Below, one piece after another: positions 52,240-60,661 of a stretch of DNA of 64,000 nucleotides. The notes beneath the pieces were generated by a model. It made no database searches. It was not told the DNA's origin and worked only from the letters and a program-made list of their open reading frames with translations. The position numbers were made by a program, and so were the translations under genes. Every line of letters begins with the position of its first letter. The stretch's first letter is position 1. Source of the DNA: Treponema sp. (GTDB lineage Bacteria; Spirochaetota; Spirochaetia; Treponematales; Treponemataceae); NCBI GenBank assembly GCA_016281495.1, contig JAEEIU010000012.1:124001-188000 (forward strand), given 5' to 3'.

Positions 52240-54105
52240 ATGTCTGATAAAAAAACAAAACCTGCAAAAAAAGGCCTTATCGGCTGGATTTTATATTTTG
52301 CGGGAAGTAAAAAGGGACAGTACATGGTCAGTGTGTTCTTTGCCCTTTTGAGTGTGGCATGCTGCATTGCACCATACTTCATTATTGCACGGATTGTCCA
52401 GCAGCTTTTGGCCGGGGTCCGTGACTGGAAGCTGTTCCTTCAGGAATGTGGAATCACGGCGCTGTTCTGGTTGGGAAATGTTCTCTTCCATGCAATTTCC
52501 ACAAGCATGAGTCACGTCGCAACCTTTAACCTGCTGGGCAACATCAGGAAATCCATGTGCGACAAGCTTACACGTCTTCCGCTTGGAACTGTCCTTGACA
52601 TGCCGTCCGGTTCGCTCAAGAACATCATGATTGAACGCATCGACAGCATGGAAACAACACTCGCACACATTGTTCCTGAATATACTTCAAACATCATCCT
52701 GTCGATTGTTCTTGTTGTCTATCTTTTTGTTTTGGACTGGCGCCTTGCCCTTGCATGTATGGCTACCCTTCCAATCGGTTTTGTCGCAATGTGCTTTATG
52801 TTCAAGGATGGTCCTGCACGCTTCAAGTATGCTCTTGATAAGACAAAGGCCCTTAACGATACCGCAGTTGAATACATCAATGGAATTGAAGTCATCAAGG
52901 CATTTGGTAAGTCAAAGTCCAGCTACGAGCGTTTTGTTGTTGCCGCTAAAGAAGGTTCGGCCTGCTATGTTGAATGGATGCGCGACTGCATTTGGCCACA
53001 TGCTGTTGCAACAGTTGTTACTCCGTCGCTTCTTTTTTCACTCCTTCCAATCGGTGGCTTCATGTTCCTCAAAGGTACCATAGACGCTTCTCTTTTCATC
53101 ACGGTGATTGTCCTTGCCGTAAGTGCGATTCAGCCGTTCCTGATTGCATTTACCTACCATGATGACATTGCCAAAGCCGGTGCGATTTTCGGTGAAGTTG
53201 GTTCCATCATGACCCTGGATGAACTTGAACGTCCTGCAGTTGATGTAAAGAAACCTTTTGATAATTCGATTGTGCTAAAAGATGTAAGGTTCAGTTACAA
53301 ACATTCTTCAGACAGTCATTCCGGACTTGATCCGGAATCCAACAAAGAGATGCTGAATCAAGTTCAGCATGACAAGGGTGAAGTTCAGCACGACAATAAT
53401 CAAGTTCCGCGTGACAAAGAAATTCTACATGGCATTTCAATGACTTTACCTCAAGGTTCTTACACGGCATTTGTCGGTCCGAGCGGTTCAGGTAAATCTA
53501 CAATTGCACGCCTCATTGCCTCTCTGTGGGATGTTGATTCGGGCAGCGTAGAAATCGGTGGCGTAAACATCAAGGATCTGTCACTCCAGGAATACAACAG
53601 CCGCGTTGCCTATGTAAGTCAGGACAACTTCCTGTTTGACATGAGCGTGCGTGAGAACATCCGTCTTGGCCGCCAGAATGCAACAGATGCAGAAGTGGAA
53701 GAAATTGCACGCAAGGCCGGATGCTATGATTTTATCATGTCACTGGAAAATGGCTTTGACACAATCGTTGGAGGAAGCGGTGCCCACTTGAGTGGCGGTG
53801 AACGTCAGCGCATTGCAATTGCACGTGCCATGATGAAGGATGCCCCAATCGTAATTCTTGATGAGGCCACAGCATACACGGATCCTGAAAACGAGGCAAT
53901 CATCCAGAAATCTGTTGCCCAGCTTGTAAGGGGAAAGACCCTAATTGTCATTGCACACAGGCTTTCAACTGTAAAAGATGCGGACAAGCTTTATGTTATT
54001 AAAGATGGCGTAATTGATTCGTGTGGAACTCATGAGGAATTACTTGCACAGGATGGCCTTTATAAAAAGATGTGGACTGCACATATTGAGTCCAAGGATG
54101 AATAA
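52240..54105 (+). CDS. ABC transporter, fused permease/ATPase half-transporter (YbtP-like), with repeat-derived insert
   Basis: A 621-residue half-transporter: membrane domain to about residue 330, Walker A FVGPSGSGKSTIARLI, signature HLSGGERQRIAIAR, Walker B IVILDEATAY. About 34 residues between the first NBD strand (VRFSYKH) and LHGISMTL are encoded by a copy of the dispersed palindromic repeat (53315-53415), read in frame as SGLDPESNKEMLNQVQHDK and similar units. ATG 52240 follows GGAGG. It pairs with the next gene and probably handles metal chelates. Confidence 0.88.
   Translation: MSDKKTKPAKKGLIGWILYFAGSKKGQYMVSVFFALLSVACCIAPYFIIARIVQQLLAGVRDWKLFLQECGITALFWLGNVLFHAISTSMSHVATFNLLGNIRKSMCDKLTRLPLGTVLDMPSGSLKNIMIERIDSMETTLAHIVPEYTSNIILSIVLVVYLFVLDWRLALACMATLPIGFVAMCFMFKDGPARFKYALDKTKALNDTAVEYINGIEVIKAFGKSKSSYERFVVAAKEGSACYVEWMRDCIWPHAVATVVTPSLLFSLLPIGGFMFLKGTIDASLFITVIVLAVSAIQPFLIAFTYHDDIAKAGAIFGEVGSIMTLDELERPAVDVKKPFDNSIVLKDVRFSYKHSSDSHSGLDPESNKEMLNQVQHDKGEVQHDNNQVPRDKEILHGISMTLPQGSYTAFVGPSGSGKSTIARLIASLWDVDSGSVEIGGVNIKDLSLQEYNSRVAYVSQDNFLFDMSVRENIRLGRQNATDAEVEEIARKAGCYDFIMSLENGFDTIVGGSGAHLSGGERQRIAIARAMMKDAPIVILDEATAYTDPENEAIIQKSVAQLVRGKTLIVIAHRLSTVKDADKLYVIKDGVIDSCGTHEELLAQDGLYKKMWTAHIESKDE
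53315..53415. repeat. Palindromic repeat inserted in-frame within an ABC transporter gene
   Basis: GTCATTCCGGACTTGATCCG with its complement CGGAAT, then GATGCTGAATC/AGTTCAGCATGAC, then two further partial units ending GAC. It keeps the reading frame open. Confidence 0.85.
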
Positions 54106-54107
54106 TT

Positions 54108-55871
54108 ATGTTTAGTACATTAATCAAATTTTTCAATTTCTGCGATGAAGAAAACCGTAAAAAGTTTACAGGCTCGATAATTGTCGGAATCTTCAATTCG
54201 CTTTTTATGGCGCTTAGAATTGGCGCGGTTGCCGTGATGCTCCGTGGTGTCATTGGAACCGCAATAGAAGGCAAGCCGTTTGAAACAAAAACAATATGGC
54301 TTTCGTTTGCAATCATGTGCGTAAGCATAATCGGTGGAATCATTACCCGAAAGGTAACTTCAATGTGGCAGTGCGAAGGCGGCTACAGGACCTGTGCAAA
54401 AAAACGAATCGAAATTGCAGAACACCTGCGGTATCTTCCCATGGGATATTTCAACGAAAACAGCCTTGGCGAAATTACCTCTGTTACGACCAACACAATG
54501 GAAAGCGTTGGAGACGTTGCGACCCGTGCCGTCATGATGGTTTTCCAGGGCCTGCTTGATACTTCCCTTATCATCTTGATGCTCTTTTTCTTTGACTGGA
54601 GGATTGCCCTTGTAGCTCTTGCAGGTTTTGGACTATTTGAGTTTGTAAATCTTTTCATGCGTCTTGCGGTAAAGAATATCTCTGCAGACAAAATCCGTGA
54701 CGATGCTGCTGAAATCGGAAAGGTCCTTGAATACATTCAGGGAATTGCAGAAGTAAAGGCATACAACCTTGTGGGAAAAAGAAGCCGTGAGCTGAACGAA
54801 GTCATCAACCGACGGAAGAAAACCCTCTTAAAGATGGAAATGCGCTGTATTCCAGTTTCCAACATTCAGTCACTGGTTGCAAAACTCAGCGGTGTTGCCA
54901 TGATGATTACTTCCCTGTACTTTTATCTGGCAGGTTCAATGGCACTTGCAGACTGTGCAACAATGCTCGTTTGTTCATTCATGCTCTTTAATGCTCTGGA
55001 AGCCGGCGGAAACTACTCTGCCCTTTTGCGTACAATTGATCTAGGCGTAACAAAAGCCAGCGCAATTCTAGCCTTACCAACAATGAATATAGCGGGTAAT
55101 GACATAACAAGTTCGAATCCGCGTGACAATTCTTGTTTAATAGAAGCCAACTCCATCGACTTTGCCTACGACAAGCGCAAAATCATCGACGACATTTCCC
55201 TTTCAATTCCGGAGCACAGCACAACTGCAATCGTTGGTCCAAGTGGTGGCGGTAAGACAACCTTCTGCCATCTTCTTGCACGCTTCTGGGATGTAGACAA
55301 GGGAAAAGTCACCCTGTCCGGAAAAGATGTACGCGATTACAACATGGATGACCTGATGAAAAACTACAGCTTTGTCTTCCAGAACGTTTACCTCTTCCAT
55401 GACACAATTGCAAACAACATCCGCTTTGGCCAGCCGGAAGCCCCTATGGAAAAGGTTATTGACGCCGCCAAAAAGGCCTGCTGCCACGACTTTATCAGTG
55501 CCCTGCCTAATGGATATGACACGGTAATCGGAGAAGGTGGAGCAAGCCTCAGTGGTGGAGAACGCCAGCGCATTTCCATTGCACGTGCCATCATGAAAGA
55601 TTCTCCAATCATCATCTTGGATGAGGCAACCGCCAACGTTGACCCGGAAAACGAACGCGACCTCATGACCGCAATTCAGGAACTTACAAAAGAAAAGACC
55701 GTAATCATGATTGCTCACCGCCTCAAGACAGTACGCAATGCAGACCAGATTGTCGTAATAGACAAGGGCCGCATCGCAGAACAGGGCAAGCATGGGGAAC
55801 TGGTAAAACTTGGTGGAATATACTCAAGGTTTATAGATTCCCGCAAGGAAGCTGTAAGCTGGAAATTGTAG
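54108..55871 (+). CDS. ABC transporter, fused permease/ATPase half-transporter (YbtQ-like)
   Basis: A 587-residue partner: membrane domain to about 315, Walker A IVGPSGGGKTTFCHLL, signature SLSGGERQRISIAR, Walker B IIILDEATANVD, switch IAHRLKTV. Starts two bases after the preceding stop, so a heterodimer is likely. The linker before the nucleotide-binding domain reads GNDITSSNPRDNSCL, whose DNA (GACATAACAAGTTCGAATCC and on to GCGTGACAA) may be a decayed half of the dispersed repeat. Confidence 0.88.
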   Translation: MFSTLIKFFNFCDEENRKKFTGSIIVGIFNSLFMALRIGAVAVMLRGVIGTAIEGKPFETKTIWLSFAIMCVSIIGGIITRKVTSMWQCEGGYRTCAKKRIEIAEHLRYLPMGYFNENSLGEITSVTTNTMESVGDVATRAVMMVFQGLLDTSLIILMLFFFDWRIALVALAGFGLFEFVNLFMRLAVKNISADKIRDDAAEIGKVLEYIQGIAEVKAYNLVGKRSRELNEVINRRKKTLLKMEMRCIPVSNIQSLVAKLSGVAMMITSLYFYLAGSMALADCATMLVCSFMLFNALEAGGNYSALLRTIDLGVTKASAILALPTMNIAGNDITSSNPRDNSCLIEANSIDFAYDKRKIIDDISLSIPEHSTTAIVGPSGGGKTTFCHLLARFWDVDKGKVTLSGKDVRDYNMDDLMKNYSFVFQNVYLFHDTIANNIRFGQPEAPMEKVIDAAKKACCHDFISALPNGYDTVIGEGGASLSGGERQRISIARAIMKDSPIIILDEATANVDPENERDLMTAIQELTKEKTVIMIAHRLKTVRNADQIVVIDKGRIAEQGKHGELVKLGGIYSRFIDSRKEAVSWKL

Positions 55872-55893
55872 TCCTAATAAACCTCCCAAATTC

Positions 55894-56080
55894 AGTGGGG
55901 CTGTCTAAAAAGCATTGTCATGTTGAGCTTGATTCAGCATCTACACCTTAGATACCGGGTCAAGCCCGGAATGACGTTCACCGTCATGCTGAACTTGATG
56001 GCCTTCGGCGGCTTCGCACAGCATCTTAACATGCAAGTCCTGAATGACACTGCTTTACAAACTTAATGGACAACCCCACT
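55894..56080. repeat. 187-bp composite repeat element with terminal inverted repeats
   Basis: AGTGGGGCTGTC at one end and GGACAACCCCACT at the other are near-perfect complements. Inside lie several units of the dispersed palindrome (TTGTCATG...GCTTGATTCAGCATC; CCGGGTCAAGCCCGGAATGAC). T-rich sequence follows the right end. It may be a terminator stem whose loop was filled by repeats, or a MITE-like element. It fills most of the gap between the ABC operon and cls. Confidence 0.7.
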
Positions 56081-56125
56081 TTCTTTTCCCTTGTTTTAAT
56101 GTTCTTTCGCTGATATAATCAAAAC

Positions 56126-57742
56126 ATGACGGACATCAAGAAATTTGACATCACTGAATCGCTGGTAAAAAACAAGAAACTCAAAAAAATTGCAAACAGG
56201 GTCATGTTCAGCAGGCTTGCCTTAATCCTTCTTTTGCTCTTTGCCCAGATTTTGATTTTTTGTCTGTTCCTCTTTCGTTTGAATAAGAGTTTTGAAATCT
56301 ACTTGGGAAGCAGCCTTACCATCTCGTTTGTCTTTATGGTTTATCTTTCCAACTGTGGTGGCAAAAATGAATTCAAAATTGCATGGGTTCTTCCGCTGGT
56401 GGTGTTCCCGCTTTTTGGTATTTCCGCATATCTTATCTATCACGTAAACATTGGCGCATTCAGGATGAAGCACAACCTTGCCAAGGTAAAGGAAATCACT
56501 TCCAAATATTGCATGAAAGAAGAAGATGCGAACAAGGTGCTAAAATCGTTTCCTGAGGCAAAGGGAATTGGTCTTTATCTGAACAGGTTTGCGGCCTGCT
56601 CTCCACATGTCGGCAATAAGGTTTCATATTTTCCAACCGGAGAATCATGTTCACCAAAACTGATGCAGGATGTCGAAGAAGCAAAGTCATTCATCTTTTT
56701 GGAATTCTTTATCATCCACATTGACGAATCATGGCTCAATCTTGTGAACCTTCTGGAGAAAAAAAGCGAACAGGGTGTGGAAGTGCGCGTGATGTTCGAT
56801 TCGTTTGGCTCAATCATCATTTCTTCGCGCTCATACAAGAAATATCTTGAATCAAAGGGAATAAAGTCACTTAACTTTTCACCTATGACTCCGTTCTTTT
56901 CAACAAGGATGAACAACCGTGACCACCGAAAGATAATTGTAATCGATGGAAAAATCTGTTACACGGGTGGCCTTAACATTGCCAATGAATATTTTAACAT
57001 AGGAAAAAACCGTTTTGAATATTGGAAGGACAATGCAGTTAGAATTGAAGGATCTGCGGCACAAAACCTGACGACCCTGTTCTTGCAGACATGGAATATT
57101 TACACGGATAAAAACGACAAATACGAACAATACATTTTGGGGGCAGGCGGATTCAATAACGGTCAAAAATCGATTGAAGCTGGGCAGCCTCAGGATGGTC
57201 TTGTCATTCCTTATGGAGATGATGCCTTTAACAACATCGATATTGCCGAAGACGTTTACTATTACATCATTGAAAACGCAAAGGAATACCTTTACATCAC
57301 AAGTCCCTATGTCGTTCTGGACAATCACCTTTTGGAAAGCCTGATCTTTGCCGCACGACGGGGAGTAAGGGTCAACCTCATAGTACCAACACGGCCGGAT
57401 CATCTGATTACCTTTTGTGTGGGGAAAATCTTCCTCAAGACGCTTATGGAAAACGGAGCGAAAATCTATCTGTACAACAAGGGCTTCATTCATGCAAAAA
57501 CTTTTGTAAGCGACGACAAATATGCCACGGTGGGTTCAATCAACCTGGATTACAGAAGCCTTTTCCATCATTTTGAATGTGGCGCTTTCATCCATCAGAA
57601 TCCTGTAATTATGGAAATAAAGTCAGATTTTGAGGAAACCCTAAAAGACTGCACCCTGATGACGGCACAAAACTACAAGGCGATACCATGGTATTATCGT
57701 TTGACTGGAAGGATATTCAAAATCATAGCACCCCTGATTTAA
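56126..57742 (+). CDS. cls: Cardiolipin synthase
   Basis: A 538-residue phospholipase-D-superfamily enzyme with two N-terminal transmembrane helices (about 30-55 and 60-80), then a third hydrophobic segment. Two HKD motifs are complete: NRDHRKIIVIDGKICYTGG and KGFIHAKTFVSDDKYATVGS. It joins two phosphatidylglycerols into cardiolipin at the inner membrane. It begins 45 bases after the composite repeat. No strong ribosome site is seen before the ATG. Confidence 0.93.
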   Translation: MTDIKKFDITESLVKNKKLKKIANRVMFSRLALILLLLFAQILIFCLFLFRLNKSFEIYLGSSLTISFVFMVYLSNCGGKNEFKIAWVLPLVVFPLFGISAYLIYHVNIGAFRMKHNLAKVKEITSKYCMKEEDANKVLKSFPEAKGIGLYLNRFAACSPHVGNKVSYFPTGESCSPKLMQDVEEAKSFIFLEFFIIHIDESWLNLVNLLEKKSEQGVEVRVMFDSFGSIIISSRSYKKYLESKGIKSLNFSPMTPFFSTRMNNRDHRKIIVIDGKICYTGGLNIANEYFNIGKNRFEYWKDNAVRIEGSAAQNLTTLFLQTWNIYTDKNDKYEQYILGAGGFNNGQKSIEAGQPQDGLVIPYGDDAFNNIDIAEDVYYYIIENAKEYLYITSPYVVLDNHLLESLIFAARRGVRVNLIVPTRPDHLITFCVGKIFLKTLMENGAKIYLYNKGFIHAKTFVSDDKYATVGSINLDYRSLFHHFECGAFIHQNPVIMEIKSDFEETLKDCTLMTAQNYKAIPWYYRLTGRIFKIIAPLI

Positions 57743-57748
57743 TTTATG

Positions 57749-57799
57749 CAAAAAAAAACGGCACCCACCCGAAGAACATATCCCCCAGGAGGATGCCGT
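57749..57799 (-). terminator. Terminator of the lipoprotein gene at 57820
   Basis: Minus strand ACGGCA pairs with TGCCGT, with further pairing CC/GG inside, followed by TTTTTTTT. Confidence 0.65.
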
Positions 57800-57819
57800 A
57801 GTTTATTAGTAGAGAAATT

Positions 57820-58218
57820 TTACTGTTTTATCAATTGTTTGTCATTTTCAGTGTACGTAGAAGCGCCGCTTACCCATGTGATAGAAACAGTCCATACGGT
57901 GTCTGAGGTTTTAGTGCCAGTAACTGTAAGTGACTCATTATTACCAAATGAGGCATTACCGGAAAGATTGTCCCCGGTGATGGTGTATGTTCCGCTACCA
58001 GTATTAGCTCCATTACTGCCATTGTTTACCTGAATTGTTCCATTCGGTAAGAATGTTAAGTTTTGCCCATTACTGCCCCAAGTGTATTTGTATGTTCCGT
58101 CTAGATGGTTGCTTGTACTGCCGCCGTCATCCCCGGAGTTTGGGTGTGAACATGCAGTGAATGCAAGGGTAAGAGCGATAGCCGTGAATATGGCTGCTAG
58201 TCTTGAAAGTTTTTTCAT
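57820..58218 (-). CDS. Putative lipoprotein, function unknown
   Basis: A 132-residue product with lipobox TLAFTAC near residue 24. The mature part is rich in Gly, Asn, Ser and Thr (GTYKYTWGSNGQNLTFLPNG, GTYTITGDNLSGNASF), a beta-strand pattern seen in short Treponema lipoproteins. The ATG at 58218 begins the signal peptide and is preceded by GAGGAGATACTC; the open frame runs 34 codons further into the palindromic cluster but without a better start. It ends before a good terminator. Confidence 0.7.
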   Translation of the reverse strand: MKKLSRLAAIFTAIALTLAFTACSHPNSGDDGGSTSNHLDGTYKYTWGSNGQNLTFLPNGTIQVNNGSNGANTGSGTYTITGDNLSGNASFGNNESLTVTGTKTSDTVWTVSITWVSGASTYTENDKQLIKQ

Positions 58219-58245
58219 TTGAGTATCTCCTCGATGTAAATAAAT

Positions 58246-58322
58246 TTTGTGCGCGGACAAGCGTAGCGAAGTCCGCGCACAAAGGGATCTGTCAACCCCT
58301 TTGTGCAGTGTACACTGCACAA
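58246..58322. repeat. Cluster of three overlapping hairpins
   Basis: Hairpin A: TTTGTGCGCGGAC with GTCCGCGCACAAA (58246-58283, 13 bp perfect). Hairpin B: CACAAAGGG with CCCTTTGTG (58278-58305). Hairpin C: perfect 22-base palindrome built on TTGTGCAGTGT (58301-58322). A/B and B/C share bases, so neighbours exclude each other. Confidence 0.75.
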
Positions 58323-58379
58323 ATTTTTCATATTTTATTGCCTATTGTCGCAGTAAACCAAAATCAATATAATAATTCC

Positions 58380-59018
58380 ATGAATGTTTTATACAAGTTT
58401 GGCTGGTACTTTTTGATTATCGCGATGATTGGTGATATTGCCGTATCATTCATCCTTCCGTTGTTTTATAGCGGATATAGTCCCATGAAAATGTCCATCA
58501 GTGCCCTGGGGAATCCAAAGAGCCCGGTCCGCATTCCGTTCAATTTGTGGATGCTGATTGAAGGCGTTTTGTTTTTGCTTGCCCTGCCTGTTTTGTACAG
58601 GAATTACATTCAACATTCACATCTTAATACATGGCTCCTGATTGTCTTTGTCGCGATCTTTGCTGTGGGAGCGTGCATCTTTACATGTTTCTTTAGCGTA
58701 AACGAATCAAAAGAAGTCGTTACCCTAGCGTCCAAAATTCATGGGGCAGGTTCCACAATTGGCTTCATGCTGTTTCTCTTTGTTTCCCTTATTGCGGCCA
58801 TCCTTTCGTTCAAGTGTGGTGAGGGTGCCAATGGAATTATCTGCATCGTGAGCTTTGTCATTTCGCTTTTTTTCTTTGTGCTCTTTGTCATGTCGGACAA
58901 GGAAGAATTCAAAAATACCTTCATCAACAATGAGGGTCTGTGGCAAAGGCTTAACCTTGTCTTCATGTACCTGCCCCTTGTTGTCATTGCATTTGAAAAA
59001 ATCTTCAGGATAAAATAA
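58380..59018 (+). CDS. DUF998-like integral membrane protein
   Basis: A 212-residue protein with six or seven hydrophobic segments. The loop SGYSPMKMSISALGNPKSPV (YSP...S.LG...SP) is the hallmark of DUF998 membrane proteins. I use ATG 58380; the open frame extends 59 codons upstream but through the hairpin cluster. Function unknown in the family. It ends 14 bases before the ZIP transporter start and may be cotranscribed. Confidence 0.78.
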   Translation: MNVLYKFGWYFLIIAMIGDIAVSFILPLFYSGYSPMKMSISALGNPKSPVRIPFNLWMLIEGVLFLLALPVLYRNYIQHSHLNTWLLIVFVAIFAVGACIFTCFFSVNESKEVVTLASKIHGAGSTIGFMLFLFVSLIAAILSFKCGEGANGIICIVSFVISLFFFVLFVMSDKEEFKNTFINNEGLWQRLNLVFMYLPLVVIAFEKIFRIK

Positions 59019-59032
59019 GGGGAAGGACTCAG

Positions 59033-59812
59033 ATGAATTATATAATAGCAAAAGGCCTTTTAATTCCGTTTCTTGGTACAGCACTTGGTTCCGCGCTTGT
59101 GTTCTTTATGAAGAGGGAACTTAACAACACCGTGCAGAAAATGCTTTCTGGATTTGCCGCTGGAGTCATGGTGGCCGCTTCGGTGTGGAGTCTTTTGATT
59201 CCTTCCATGGAGATGGCATCGGATATGGGGAAGCTTGCGTTTATTCCTGCCGTTGTTGGATTTTGTCTGGGCATGATCTTCCTCCTGATTTTGGACAAGA
59301 CCGTTCCCCACATGCACTTGGATGAAACACAAGAAGGTCCTAAAAGCAAACTGCAGAAAACGACAATGATGGTGCTTGCCGTAACCCTCCACAACATACC
59401 GGAGGGAATGGCGGTCGGCATCCTGTATGCGGGATGGGCTTCCGGTTCTGCGCAGATTACGGAGGCCGGTGCCCTCTCTCTTGCCTTGGGAATTGCAATC
59501 CAGAATTTTCCTGAGGGCGCAATCATTTCCATGCCCCTTCATTCAAGAGGTCTGTCAAAGGGAAAGTCATGCTGGTACGGAATCCTGTCCGGCATAGTCG
59601 AGCCTGTGGCAGGCCTTTTGACGATACTTCTTGCAAGCCTTGTCATGCCCGTGCTCCCCTATTTCCTGAGTTTTGCGGCGGGTGCAATGATTTACGTCGT
59701 TGTGGAAGAACTGGTTCCAGAGATGGCAGAAGGTGAACATTCCAACTGGGGGACAATCACATTCATGCTCGGTTTTGCCCTGATGATGGTTTTGGATGTG
59801 GCTCTGGGATAA
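59033..59812 (+). CDS. ZIP-family metal transporter
   Basis: A 259-residue protein with eight hydrophobic segments. The metal-binding helices are present: TLHNIPEGMAVGILYAGW and AIQNFPEGAIISMPLHSRG. A short His-containing loop (VPHMHLDETQEG) links helices 3 and 4. It imports Zn2+ or Fe2+ across the inner membrane. GGGGAAGGA precedes the ATG. Another metal gene in a window rich in metal handling. Confidence 0.92.
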   Translation: MNYIIAKGLLIPFLGTALGSALVFFMKRELNNTVQKMLSGFAAGVMVAASVWSLLIPSMEMASDMGKLAFIPAVVGFCLGMIFLLILDKTVPHMHLDETQEGPKSKLQKTTMMVLAVTLHNIPEGMAVGILYAGWASGSAQITEAGALSLALGIAIQNFPEGAIISMPLHSRGLSKGKSCWYGILSGIVEPVAGLLTILLASLVMPVLPYFLSFAAGAMIYVVVEELVPEMAEGEHSNWGTITFMLGFALMMVLDVALG

Positions 59813-59838
59813 GTGTATAAAAGGCGCTGGAAAAGCGA

Positions 59839-60477
59839 TTACAACTGCGCGTCGGTATATTGTATTCCCATCATTTTCATACAGCCGTAATTTGTAAATT
59901 CGACGATAGATTTTATATAGGCGAGGGCTTCTTTTTTATCCAGATTGTGAAGGACGATTTCGCAGTAAGCATTAATTACGGTTGAGGCAATTGTATGGAC
60001 CGTCATTTGAGGAATTTTTTTAGTAGCAATTTTCTGTTTATACATCCATTTACAAATGGTGTCGAAGTTTTTTGTATATAAATCACAGATTTCATCACGA
60101 AAATTTTCGTGTGTTGAACCGGCAGATTTTGTGAGCAGAAGTGTAAAAGCATCAAAATGATCATACATATAATTTATTAAGGATTTTGCAGACTCATTCT
60201 CAAAGGTCATATGATTTTTTATGGACATTTGATCAAAAAGCTGATGATTGTCTGTATTGGCGAGCATAACCATACTGGTAACATAATCAATGACATCATC
60301 TACAAGGGCACAGAAAAAGGCATCCTTATCCTTAAAATGACGGTACATTGCCCCAGTTGTTACACCGGCATTGGCGGCTATGGTGCGGAGAGATGCACCG
60401 ATAAACCCTTTTTCGAGGAATTCCTTTTTAGCGCTTTCCAGAAGCTTTTTCTTTGTTTCGATTGAAGAATCTGCCAT
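59839..60477 (-). CDS. TetR-family transcriptional repressor
   Basis: A 212-residue repressor: N-terminal helix-turn-helix FLEKGFIGASLRTIAANAGV followed by TTGAMYRHFKDKDAFFCALV, then a ligand-binding helical domain. It is divergent from the RND exporter gene; four GATAAC-N3-GTTATC palindromes in the shared region are its likely operators. It probably releases DNA when an amphiphile or lipid substrate of the exporter binds. Confidence 0.92.
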   Translation of the reverse strand: MADSSIETKKKLLESAKKEFLEKGFIGASLRTIAANAGVTTGAMYRHFKDKDAFFCALVDDVIDYVTSMVMLANTDNHQLFDQMSIKNHMTFENESAKSLINYMYDHFDAFTLLLTKSAGSTHENFRDEICDLYTKNFDTICKWMYKQKIATKKIPQMTVHTIASTVINAYCEIVLHNLDKKEALAYIKSIVEFTNYGCMKMMGIQYTDAQL

Positions 60478-60532
60478 TTTTCTCGCTCCTGATACATTTT
60501 ACATGGAAAAAATAAAAAAAGTCAAGGAAAAA

Positions 60533-60623
60533 GATAACATTGTTATCAAAATTTTTAAAAACTACTTGACAAGATAACACCGTTATCGTTATGATAACAT
60601 TGTTATCTGATAACATCGTTATC
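60533..60623. promoter_or_regulatory. RND exporter promoter with four TetR operators
   Basis: GATAAC-N3-GTTATC occurs at 60533-60547, 60573-60587, 60593-60607 and 60609-60623. The plus-strand promoter is TTGACA (60566-60571), 18-base spacer, TATGAT (60590-60595); three operators cover spacer, -10 and start. Confidence 0.82.
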
Positions 60624-60661
60624 ATGTAACACTTTAACGGATAATTGTTTTAGAGGTTCTT

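Noticed and set aside
58301-58322. CRP-type binding site
   Set aside because: The palindrome lacks the TGTGA-N6-TCACA core; it is part of a hairpin cluster.
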